A stretch of 35,614 nt of DNA, from assembly GCF_000003815.2 (NCBI RefSeq), contig NC_049985.1, forward strand, positions 18,314,851 through 18,350,464, given 5' to 3'. The notes below the pieces were generated by a model. It was not told where the DNA came from. It saw nothing but the letters and a program-made list of their open reading frames with translations, and did no database searches. The stretch comes from Branchiostoma floridae (lineage: Eukaryota; Chordata; Leptocardii; Amphioxiformes; Branchiostomatidae). Positions 1 through 11,800 of this stretch are shown here, piece after piece; position 1 is the stretch's first letter, and each line of letters begins with the position of its first letter. The position numbers and the translations under genes are program-made.

Positions 1-382
1 TGTTTCAGAACGTAAATTTGGGCTTCTTTAACATGATCATATCACTTGCAGCTGTATAATCTGGCTTTCACAATTGCTCAGGTGTAAGTACCATGTACAA
101 CCTGGTACAATATATAGTATACTACAGAAACCAACATGCTAGCTTCTAATAAGCACTCCATAAACATCGCCTGGGATATTGAACTCAGGCAATGTTAATT
201 TGAAGTGTAATTCATGATCTGGCTTTCACCAGGCTGAATTGTAGGCACCTAGTAAGTAACTAATTTATGTTTCTAAAAGTGTAAGAAGTACAGCATAAAC
301 AATTTGGGCGTCTTTGAAACAGCGCAGGGTGGTCAGCTCACATTAAATTGTTTAATTAGTAAGAAATAATACATTAGTGGTA

Positions 383-475
383 TTGGTGACCAGAGATCTC
401 CCAGTCACCAGCTAATACTGGAACCAGGAGCTCAACAGTGAAGTCGCTACCGTTTGAGCTACAGGGACAGCCACG
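383..475 (-). mobile_element. tRNA-derived SINE fragment
   Basis: Read on the minus strand, this starts with CCTGTAGCTCAAACGGTAG, a tRNA A-box (pol III promoter). It continues with a segment (GAGCTCCTGGTTCCAGTATTAG) that aligns with the better-preserved copy at 23150-23378. The B-box part is decayed and the element is truncated. Confidence 0.6.
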
Positions 476-1949
476 AAGGCAGATGTCCTGTCAGACTGCT
501 TTCAGTTTTGTTCAACATTGCTTTGAAATGTGAGAGCCAACAATTCCTTTTGGTGTGGTCTATCAAACTTTTTACATCCTATCAAACAATTACATACACT
601 TTGCATTTCTTTTGAAATAAGCAGAAAACTGTATCATTGTACAGCAGAGAAGAGTGGCCAGCTTTAGTTTAGATTATTGGTCATCGGGACAGCAGCCCCT
701 CTGATGGCTGTTTCCACAACCCCAGGCAGAAGTGGGTGATCACAGACACTTGACTAGAAAGCAGGCTTTCAGCCACTTGTCTGAGATTTGTTCAGGACAA
801 CTGTTTGGACACCATCTGTCAGGGAAACGCACTTACACAGTGGCTGGGCGCGGATGGATCAGACAGGATGGGGGAAAACATGCTCGATGACTAGAAAAAC
901 ATTTGCACTCTGTCATAAATATTTACTGATGCTTTGGCTACATTTTACTAACTTCCATGGTACTTAGAAAATTGAAGGCAAAAACTCAGGAAGTAGGAAA
1001 AGCTTGGAGGAAAAGTTGAATCTGACTAAAATTATTCAGTCCTTTAAACAGACTGTGCTCAATTTAGGTACAGATTTTCCCATTAAGACTGGTTTCCTGT
1101 CAGTCTTTCAGTTTAGAATCGTTCTTTTTTCTTCTTTATTCCAAGAACCGACAAGTCATAATTGCCGTAGCCCCTAAGTATGTTGACACAAACTTTACTG
1201 GCAAAACATTGTCAGATGGTGCATCAATTCTACATAAATATTTTCCAATGGTTTTCCCATCAAAGCAGCCCCCATTGAAAATGGAAAAGTGCGTCTTTGT
1301 CCAGTTGTCTCCTTTTGTGTTGCTTTGATGTAAAACGGACCCTTTGTTGGCCGTTAATGTAGTGCAGAGTAAACTGTGTTAATGTCTCCTGTTGTCTGGA
1401 GGTGCAGTTGTTCAAGCTGAACAGAGTCTGACGTAGGTCTGTGATGAGGCTGTCAGCTCGTAGTGAAATAAAAGGGTTGCAAATTAAGCTGCAAGTGTCG
1501 AGGGTTTAGAAGGGTCAAGAGAAACCTTTTCAAATGGCTGCTTTAACATTTTTTTAGAAACTCTAACTTAGACTTTCTCTTTTCTATCTCTTATTGCACA
1601 GCCTTTGATCTGTAAATATTGTGTACTTTCTTTTTTTTTTTGCAATGAAAAGTTTAACCAAATTTAGGGAAGAGTATGTGAAGAAGGACAACCTCAAGCC
1701 AACCATTCACACTTACGCCATATCTTCAGAAAGGACGCTGGAGCCGCATGTTCCCCGTTTAGGGACTTTATTCGAACCAACACACAACAAACATGTTTCA
1801 TGTGGCTTCCTCAGTGTTATGGGCTCGAATGAGCATAGTACAGCATGTCCTTGCTTTTATAGGCCGGGGGCACAGTGCCCTGACCAGGTGCAAGGTGCCC
1901 TACTAGTAGGTGGCTTTACCAATCATAGTTCAGCAAGGTAGTGCAGTCT

Positions 1950-2049
1950 NNNNNNNNNNNNNNNNNNNNNNNNNNNNNNNNNNNNNNNNNNNNNNNNNNN
2001 NNNNNNNNNNNNNNNNNNNNNNNNNNNNNNNNNNNNNNNNNNNNNNNNN
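1950..2049. other. Assembly gap (100 N)
   Basis: Exactly 100 N, the conventional placeholder for a gap of unknown size. An upstream NSUN7-like exon could be hidden here. Confidence 0.99.
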
Positions 2050-2753
2050 TTCCTAAATGGGGAAATGTCGCTCCGCGTCTTTTCTGAATTGGAAAATGTG
2101 GCGTATTTGTGAACGGAACCAATGGCTTGAGGTAATCCTTCCCCACATACTATACGAATTTAGGGAAGAGTTTGCACTGATAAAAGTGCATTTTTTTCTG
2201 TTCTGTCACATTTCTAAGCATCTTGTCCAACACTATCTGTGCATTACCATCAGAAAGGAGAGATTTTCAGCACCACAATGCCAGGACTCCATTAGATGTG
2301 GCTGACCTTTTACAGACTTCAGTGGTACAAAGAAAGTTTCTTCCCCATTCTGTCCACCCTGGGTCAATAGTGAAATGCTAGCCAAAAGAGCAGATTCTGA
2401 AAATTATTTTCACCCATATACATTTCCAAAAAAATGATAATAGTATTCTGACAAAATAATAAACCTTGATTATTAGTTGTGGAGATTTATGAGTAATTCT
2501 CACTCCTGTAGACTTTATCATCTCCCCAGAAGCAAGGCAGTTCTTTGATTCGAATTATTGGAATTGTAGCAATACAAAACACTTGGGCCAGGCGCAGCTA
2601 ATACTGGTGGCACGACCCACACATAATCACAAAACATGTAGCATGACATACATTGTATACACTGCATAAGCAACACCATACCAAATCTTGACGGGACCAA
2701 ATGATTTGCCATCATGACCATATTTGATTCTGACGTTTATTTTGTGTCTCCAG

Positions 2754-2812
2754 ATCAGCAGCTGATTGAGACTGTTCTGATTGAGAGTGGGTTCTTCATC
2801 CAGCATCCAGTG
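2754..2812 (+). CDS. NSUN7: NSUN7-like exon a1 (first recognised)
   Basis: The acceptor is TTTTGTGTCTCCAG and the donor is GTG|GTAAGT. It enters with one base carried from an unseen exon and leaves in phase 0. The peptide DQQLIETVLIESGFFIQHPV corresponds to the helix of NSUN7 that contains ILETILIDS in mammals. It joins directly to the exon at 5445. Confidence 0.8.
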
Positions 2813-5800
2813 GTAAGTCATAATGTTGTATACATTACAATAAAGGCATCTATAGCAACACAAGTTAGGTGGATTTTTATTGTTCTCGGACATTTTGAAG
2901 TCATCATCATCTTCATGTTGCTCCACCTCTGGATCCCATCAGGCAGCGATGTGGGCCTCTCGTAGGTCAAGGTCAGCACAGGTAGGGCTAAGGTTCGCAG
3001 CTGTGTAGGAGGTGCCATAGAAGTACTAAAGAAGAGGACATCCTGAAAACAGAGGGCTGGGAAACAGTAATTCCGACTACAGCATGCACAATTCAAGGCT
3101 TTAAACCCCCTCAAAGTCTGTGGTCAATGTGTTGAATCTAATNNNNNNNNNNNNNNNNNNNNNNNNNNNNNNNNNNNNNNNNNNNNNNNNNNNNNNNNNN
3201 NNNNNNNNNNNNNNNNNNNNNNNNNNNNNNNNNNNNNNNNNNNNNNNNNNNNNNNNNNNNNNNNNNNNNNNNNNNNNNNNNNNNNNNNNNNNNNNNNNNN
3301 NNNNNNNNNNNNNNNNNNNNNNNNNNNNNNNNNNNNNNNNNNNNNNNNNNNNNNNNNNNNNNNNNNNNNNNNNNNNNNNNNNNNNNNNNNNNNNNNNNNN
3401 NNNNNNNNNNNNNNNNNNNNNNNNNNNNNNNNNNNNNNNNNNNNNNNNNNNNNNNNNNNNNNNNNNNNNNNNNNNNNNNNNNNNNNNNNNNNNNNNNNNN
3501 NNNNNNNNNNNNNNNNNNNNNNNNNNNNNNNNNNNNNNNNNNNNNNNNNNNNNNNNNNNNNNNNNNNNNNNNNNNNNNNNNNNNNNNNNNNNNNNNNNNN
3601 NNNNNNNNNNNNNNNNNNNNNNNNNNNNNNNNNNNNNNNNNNNNNNNNNNNNNNNNNNNNNNNNNNNNNNNNNNNNNNNNNNNNNNNNNNNNNNNNNNNN
3701 NNNNNNNNNNNNNNNNNNNNNNNNNNNNNNNNNNNNNNNNNNNNNNNNNNNNNNNNNNNNNNNNNNNNNNNNNNNNNNNNNNNNNNNNNNNNNNNNNNNN
3801 NNNNNNNNNNNNNNNNNCAGTAAATGCCCCACACACCGTGCAAGGGGGGTACACATGTAAATGCCCCACACACCGTGCAGGGGGGTAACTATGCCATGTA
3901 CAGCTCTGTTGCCTGGCAGCCTGCTGCATTAAACTGGGATCGGCTCACCCAGACTGGAAAGCTGGAAATATAATAGTGATTGGATTCTTCTCACAGGGTC
4001 TAACAACTACAGTATTATATACAATGTACGATACTCATAAGGCCAAAGCAGGGAAATTTGTCGGTTCTTTGATGGATGAAATTCTTGTGGATTGGAAGAA
4101 GATCAACAATTGGAAATAGAGTCAGAGGAATTAGCCAGCACAACTACATTACATTAAGACTAAGCAGATGAAATTTGAGAGCTACATTGCATATTATGAG
4201 AAAAAATGGCATAAAATGCTATGTGATGTTCTGAACAAAAGATGATCTAATAGTATGAAGCCCAGAACCAAGGAATTGTTTGTCCCAGCCTTACAGCAAT
4301 TATTCTTCATCAAGTCCAGCCCATAAAACTGTCCTTCTGGTCACACCGCATTGTGAGTCAAGCGGGCTGACATACTGTAAATGCAGAAACTTTCGTGGTG
4401 GTTGAATGTTCTCGGTTTTCGCGGTGGCTACTTCACCGCGAATTTAAAACCACCGCGAACATTTCTCCATGGCAATAAGACACTACAATGCATGGTGCTA
4501 CCGCAAACGTAAAACCACCGCGAAAAGTCCCTTTTCGCGCTACCTCGAAATTAAATCCCTGCAAACTTAAATGCATTTACAGTATCAGACTCCTGCCCCA
4601 TAATACATGATACATGTCCCCACGCCTTTGTGGTAAAAGGTTCACTTGTGTTTAAATGTCAGGAGGAACATTTTGAATTTAAGGAAGACATTCATCACTT
4701 CTTAAGGGGCAATGACCTGCTGGTACCCCCTGGAAGATTGTGTAACCATGGTTACAGTCCTCTGAAATCTGACATCCTGGTTAACCTTGTTACTGCTGAG
4801 AAAGTCTTTTGGCACAAAATGTTATGTCTATAATAGTCAGTTAAAGGGGGAGAAGGTGGGAAGGTCCTGATTTTATAATTTTGTCAGTGAATAGTATGCA
4901 GAAGGAGACTTGTTACACAGATTAAACCAGTTAAAGTTTACCTTTTGATGATGAAAGTTTCTTATCATGTTGCATCTTACAGGGGTAAGAAGCCTTGGGA
5001 AGTTGTTTCAAAGACCCAATCGATGACCTAACTTTCTGTTTTTGCTTCTTGGACTTCACAGTCTGGAGAAAATCAGAGCCTTGTGTTCAGACCTATAAGA
5101 GCTTCTGTGTTGTTGTAACTGCAGTCTGATGAATACCAGGGCCTTGTGACAGTGATCCTGTGTGATCTGATGTGATCCTGTGTGATCCTGTGTGATCTGA
5201 TGTGATCCTGTGTGATCCTGTGTGATCTGATGTGATCCTGTGTGATCTGATGTGATCCTGTGTGATCTGATGTGATCCTGTGTGATCTGATGTGATCCTG
5301 TGTGATCTGATGTGATCCTGTGTGATCTGATGTTTCTGTGTTGTTGTTCCCCAGTCCGATGAAGACCAGAGCCTGGTGACAGTGATCCTGTGTGATCTGA
5401 TGTGATCCTGTGTGATCTGATGTTACTGTTTTGTTGTTCCCCAGTCCGATGAAGACCAGAGCCTGGTGACAGTGATCCTGTGTGACCTGATGAACAGAAA
5501 CTTCCGGCTGCCCCCGCCCGTCCCCAACACGGCCGTCATCCCCATCGTCACAGAGGTGCAGGACACGCTCATGAAGGCCAAAACCAAGCTCAACGGGGCG
5601 CTGGCACGAAACAGGTACGACCAATTTAGCAAGCTCTGATGAACTGAAATTAGTGACTTTTGTCAAACATGCCTGTAAACAAATGGTTGCCATGGCAACT
5701 TGAAAAATGGAAAAAATTCTAAAACTTCGTGAAATTGTTGCCAAGAATATTTTAGGAAAACTTACAAAATTTCGTGGCTCTAGCATAAGCCGTTCTGATG

Positions 5801-8800
5801 TTATGCGACATGAAAGTTGGCACGGACCTCAAAAGCACATTGTTACTGTAAAGTACATTTTCAAGCACAGATGAACCTTCTGAACACCATGAGCTTCCAT
5901 TTTCAACACCCAGATGTTCCCCATTCCCAGCATCAAATACCAGGCACTGCTTCTGGTACTATAGAAATATATGTGGTTAGCACTGTGTTGTAGTAAGTTG
6001 TAGATTGTCAGATCAGTGTTTTCTCTGTTCCCTGTCCCCAGGATCAAACACCGGCCCTGTCCCTGGTACTGAGTGTACTATTTAGTGTGTTGAAGATCTG
6101 TATTCTCTGTCCCCAGGATCAAACACCAGGCCCTGTCCCTGGTACTGAGTGTACTATTTAGTGTGTTGAAGATCTGTATTCTCTGTCCCCAGGATCAAAC
6201 ACAGGCCCTGTCCCTGGTACTGAGTGTACTGTGTAGTGTGTGATAGATCCGTGTTTTCTCTTTTCTCTGTCCCCAGGATCAAACACCAGGCCCTGTCCCT
6301 GGTACTGAGTGTACTATTTAGTGTGTTGAAGATCTGTATTCTCTGTCCCCAGGATCAAACACCAGGCCCTGTCCCTGGAGGTGCTGTTGCCAGAGAAGGT
6401 GAGAGAGAAGGACAAGTGCAGCTCCACCATGCCCATCTATGTCTGGGTCAACATCCTCAAACAGAGGTGAGAAGTATCATCTACAACTATGGGGGGGGGG
6501 GGGTACTAGTACAGAAAATTAAGGTACAGGTCCGGTTCAGATCCAGAGCATCAGGTCCAGACCTTAACCTGGACCTGATTATCCGAGAAAAGTTTTTTGA
6601 TTGTGAAAAAAAGATGAAAAGTGTGATCAGTTACCTGAGAGAGCAGGACTATGAACAGGTGAGACACCTGGACAGACTATCTCACCTATCTCACCTGTCT
6701 CACCTGTCCTCTCCCCCTACAGTGTAAGAAGTGTGATCAGTTACCTGAGAACAGGTGAGAGGAGAAGACTATCTCACCTGTATCACCTGTCCTCTCCCCC
6801 TACAGTGTAAGATGTGTTATCAGTTACCTGAGACAGCAGGACTACGAACAGGTGAGACACCTGGACAGACTATCTCACCTGTCTCACCTGTCCTTTCCCT
6901 ACAGTGTAAGATGTGTGATCAGTTACCTGAGAGAGCAGGACTATGAACAGGTGAGACACCTGGACAGACTATCTCACCTATCTCACCTGTCTCACCTGTC
7001 CTCTCCCCCTACAGTGTAAGAAGTGTGATCAGTTACCTGAGAGAGCAGGACTACGAACAGGTGAGACACCTGGACAGACTATCTCACCTGTCTCACCTGT
7101 CCTCTCCCTACAGTGTAAGATGTGTGATCAGTTACCTGAGAACAGGTGAGAGGAGAAGACTATCTCACCTGTCCTCTCCCTACGGTGTAAGATGTGTGAT
7201 CAGTTACCTGAGAGAGCAGGACTACGAACAGGTGAGACACCTGGACAGACTATCTCACCTGTCTCACCTGTCCTCTCCCTACGGTGTAAGATGTGTGATC
7301 AGTTACCTGAGAGAGCAGGACTACGAACAGGTGAGACACCTGGACAGACTATCTCACCTGTCTCACCTGTCTCACCTGTCCTTTCCCTACAGAGTAAGAA
7401 GTGTGATCAGTTACCTGAGAACAGGTGAGAGGAGAAGACTATCTCACCTGTCCTCTCCCCCTACAGTGTAAGAAGTGTGATCAGTTACCTGAGAACAGGT
7501 GAGAGGAGAAGACTATCTCACCTGTCCTCTCCCCCTACAGTGTAAGAAGTGTGATCAGTTACCTGAGAGAGCAGGACTACGAACAGGTGCGACACCTGGA
7601 CAGACTGGAGGGGAAGACGTTTTACCTGGACCCGCTGTGTGCCGATGTCTTAGCCTTTCCTGCGAGCACCAAGGAGATGTGGAGGGGACATCCTCTGCTG
7701 GAGGAGGGGTACCTGGTGCTACAGGTAAACTTTTAAAAAGGTCTTTAAGTCTGTCTCTTCATAGGTTTAAGGAACTGTTAGCACACCTCTTGCTGAGTAT
7801 TTGAAGGCAGTACCAACTATCTCTACACAGTTTCCGTTCAGCATAAACTCAGGCTCCCCTTTCCTTGGTGCTGAACTGGCATCAACCCTTACAACCCCTT
7901 TTTCTAAACTGTACAACACCTGTCCTCTTACAGAGCAGAGCCTACAGCATGGCTTGATAGCACATTTCTAGATAAGTGGTTGAAGCCAAGATAAACTTTT
8001 TTAGATCTATTTAATTTTATTTTCACAGTCAGTAATGAAGAAGAAAACATCAAATAGCAGTTACTCAAGCAACACAATAATTATGATTTTCGAAATGGTC
8101 AAATGTTTCAGGTGAAACTGTCAAATGTTTCAGGTTCAAGGTAACATCTGTTTCCAAAATCATACCCAGTTGCTAGGAAGAGTAACTGCTATTTGGCATA
8201 CCTTATTTCTTATTTCAAGGGAGAGAGAGAGTGACAATGCCCTGCCATGAGTGAGAGAGATTTCTTGGCTGTCTAACTGTAAGGGTTAAAACTAGACAAC
8301 ACTTGTCCCCTACAGGACAGAACGTGCAGCCTGGCCTGCCACGCGGCCCGTACCATTATGGAGACGGAGGGGGACGTTCTGCACACCCACGTGGGCACGG
8401 GTCGCACGGCGGCCCACGGGGCGACCTTCCTGGACCAGGGGAAGTCGAACCTGTTCGCGTGCGGGGTGAGCGGTCCACAACACGTGCAGGAGGTCGAGAG
8501 CTTCCTGGGGAAACTCAACATCAACAGTATCCTTTGGGACAACGTTTTTGTGAAGGACTAGCCTTGCATGATTTACATATTAGTGAAATTGGCATAACTG
8601 ATTTACATACTCGTGACATTTACATAGCTGATGTACATATTGGTGATGTTTACGTACATACAACCATTACCAGTTAGTGTGGAAAACTCAGCATCAACAG
8701 TATCCTTTGGGACTACGGTTGTGCAAGGAGGTTATATCAGTGAATATAACCTCCTTGGGTTGTGTAAAGGACCATCCTGGCATGATTTACATATTAATTA

Positions 8801-11800
8801 CATTTACATATTAACTGATTTACATAGTTGTGACATTTACATATAACCATTACCAGTGTGGCAAACTCAGCATCAAGCTTCTATACACAGTTGGTATTCA
8901 CAAGCTGCGTAGGAAACTAAACCTGCAAACATGACCTTCACCTGACCCCCTCAGATGTCAGACTACTGCAGGATGACTTCCTTGCACTTGACCCCGCTGA
9001 CCCCAAGTTCAAGAATGTCAAGGTCGTCTTGGTGACCCCTCGGTGTAGTAGGTCAGGGGTCAACAATGCAGTGGACTTCCTCATGAACGAAGGAGAAGGT
9101 GTGAATGTTCTGTTTCTGTCTGTTTGTTTTTGTAGAATCTCCATGACAGTAAGATAAATTGTGTACCTACTGCTCTTCTTGGAGTCTTTTTCTAATACCA
9201 TGTACAAACAATGCAAGTACTTTTCTTAATTGTTCGCCATATAATAAAGTATGTATCATTGTACAAATTTTAACAGAGGAAATTATTGAATTTCCTACAT
9301 GCTTCGATCAGGAATATTTGTGAAGAAACATGGTTGGTCTGAGTACAACAGTCTTCATCTCAGCACTATAGTTAGGCATGGAGGCACCACTATTCTGAAT
9401 GAAAGATAGCTTGTTAAATGCTATGTTTCCAAATTAAAGGTGCCTGGGTGGGTGTTAAAACAAAGCCTATAAAAACATGCACATGCATATCAAGGTGTAG
9501 GACCTGGTATGGATATGTTTTCTGTATATTCACTTTTACTAGCATTTGAAGCTTTTTACTCTTGCCATTGATACCTGTAACTAGTGTAAGGTCTGCATAT
9601 CGAATGCTCTGTTGTATCAATGGTGTATCTCACGTCTTTGGTGTTATTGTTTAGCACGTATACATAAGGTGGCACAGGCTATCATGTTATGTTTGGTACG
9701 CCTGTATTTCAGTCCGACTAAGCATTTGGAATGTAACATATACATGTACTGCATGATAAGGATAGTCCATATCACAGTATTTACAGTCAATAACACCTCA
9801 TAACACCTCTCCATAAAGACCACCCTGCGACCCGTTTTTAGGTGGTCCCTTAGATAATTTTTGCCATTGACACAAACAGGAAGAATCCTTTCTAAAGTGA
9901 CCTGTCCACATAGACCAGATGTTATCGGTCCCCTAAGTGGTCCTCTTGGGCAGGTTTGACTCCACATATAATGTTGGGAAGTGTCCTAGACTTTTGTATA
10001 CGCTCTGTTGTCCCATAGATGCCACCATGCTGCGTGACCTATCTAAGGAGGCCCTGCAGACAGAGCGGGTATATGAGCTGGCAGGTCACCACTGCAGACT
10101 CCTGCAGCAGGCTTTCAAGTGTAAGTCTTACCCCCCACTGCAGGCTCCTGCAGCAGGCTTTCAAGTGTAAGTCTTACCCCCCACTGCAGGCTCCTGCAGC
10201 AGGCTTTCAAGTGTAAGTCTTACCCCCCACTGCAGACTCCTGCAGCAGGCTTTCAAGTGTAAGTCTTACCCCCACTGCAGGCTGCTGCAGCACAAGTCTT
10301 ACCCCCCACTGCAGACTCCTGCAGCAGGCTTTCAAGTGTAAGTCTTACCTCCCACTGCAGGCTCCTGCAGCAGGCTTTCAAGTGTAAGTCTTACCCCCCA
10401 CTGCAGGCTCCTGCAGCAGGCTTTCAAGTGTAAGTCTTACCTCCCACTGCAGGCTCCTGCAGCAGGCTTTCAAGTGTAAGTCTTACCCCCCACTGCAGGC
10501 TCCTGCAGCAGGCTTTCAAGTGTAAGTCTTACCCCCCACTGCAGGCTCCTGCAGCACAAGTCTTACCCCCCACTGCAGACTCCTGCAGCAGGCTTTCAAG
10601 TGTAGGGCAGAATTAAAAACTCTCAGTGTTTACATTGTGTCTCTCCCTTACAGTTGCATTTGTATTGAGTAAAACCATTTCGTTTCCAGAAAAACATTTG
10701 TTCATTGAAAATCTGAGCTTTCACAATGGTTCTTGGCAACTGTGAACAGAATATTTTTTCTTCTGCTCTCCCAGTGACATTTTCTGAGCTGGAAGCCACT
10801 GTTCCAAGTGTTATTAAGAATTTAATCTCCCACCTTTCATAAACTTGCAGTAATAACACTTACTGATATTTTACTTTTGTTGGGAAATACATGTGTAGGG
10901 ATGCGTACCTAAACCCATGTTTAGGTACAGGTCCGGATTCGAATCCAGAGGTTTAGGTACAGGTCCAGTACCGGTACACCAGGCTTCCGGTATTTTTGTA
11001 TCTGTACCTAATTGATTGTACCGGTACTGTATCGGTAAACTGTACCGGTACGCATCCCTATACATGTGTGTATAACATTATGTGTACTTGTGTTGTGTGT
11101 ATTCATTGGGTGTTTATTTGAGTTATCTATTAGTGAGTACATTGAAGTATACGCATCTCTATTGCCCCAGTCCCTAAGTTGGAGGCCATTGTGTACCTGA
11201 CCCGCTCCATCTATGAGGAGGAAAATGAAGAAGTCATCCTGAAGACTCTGGAGTTCGCCAACAGTCTACCTGAGAACAAGAGGATCAGGTTCAAGTGAGT
11301 ACTTCTCAAGTCTTAAAATTTATTCGTAATGCCTCAACTTTTAAAAGATAATTGAAAGCAGAATGGAAAATGCAAACTTGGGATCCAAAAAGGGATGAAT
11401 GTAGACTTACTTGTGTGAGAGGTGGAGTTACTCCCACAGTAAGTCCATGTTCAAGGGCTGTTGGTGTTAGTTTTGGTTGACTATTTTCCAGAGTGAGGCA
11501 GTTAGTCCATATTCAATCCTCCCTGAGTAAGTCCATTTTCAGACCAGAGGACTTAATGTGGGTGACAAGAGGACTATGGTCCATGGTAAGTCCTTCATAA
11601 GTCCAAGGTTTGCAACATGAAAACAAAGTCTGTATACTAAATATATTTTCCAGCTTTTTGCACAGCAATAATTAAAGGTACAATGTATGGGAAAGTATAA
11701 TGTATAAGACTACTGGGTTCTAGAATTATAGTAGAATCACATAGTATTACATTTTTTAAGCTATCCAATATTGACAGAAGACGCAGCGAGGTCTTGTATG

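Larger units (their letters stand above)
1..2753. other. Non-coding stretch upstream of first recognised NSUN7-like exon
   Basis: No exon with recognisable homology was found here, apart from a SINE fragment at 383-475 and a 100-N gap. Open frames at 1621-1941 and 2057-2305 match nothing recognised. The missing N-terminal NSUN7 exons may lie in the gap, be too short or divergent to see, or be outside the window. The motif AATTTAGGGAAGAGT occurs twice, near 1661 and 2158, but the flanks diverge. Confidence 0.5.
2813..5444. other. Intron with gap, MITE and exon-derived repeat array
   Basis: This intron contains an assembly gap bordered by a tandem repeat, a MITE at 4373-4584 and the exon 2 junction repeat at 5104-5444. 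An open stretch at 4000-4118 (GLTTTVLYTMYDTHK) was considered as an exon and set aside, because 2812 joins in phase to 5445. Confidence 0.7.

Noticed and set aside
2143-2184. LYEFREEFALIK frame, possible N-terminal NSUN7 exon
   Set aside because: The weak GTGCAT donor would end in phase 0, but exon a1 needs one carried base. The similarity is too short.
3101-3929. Long open frames on both strands
   Set aside because: They are made of N from the assembly gap.
4000-4118. Plus-strand open segment after TTCTCACAG (GLTTTVLYTMYDTHK...) resembling the NSUN7 VMLYD block
   Set aside because: Exon a2 at 5445 provides a far better match and joins a1 in phase. This stretch has no good donor before its TAG.
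5073-5786. 237-residue open frame on the minus strand with repeated SDHTGSHQITQDH-like units
   Set aside because: It is antisense to exon a2 and kept open only by the ~20-bp minisatellite. No homology or splice structure was seen.
7025-7471. 148-residue plus-strand frame of repeated REQDYEQVRHLDRL
   Set aside because: It reads through decoy repeat copies including their intron parts, so it is not a protein with a tandem domain.
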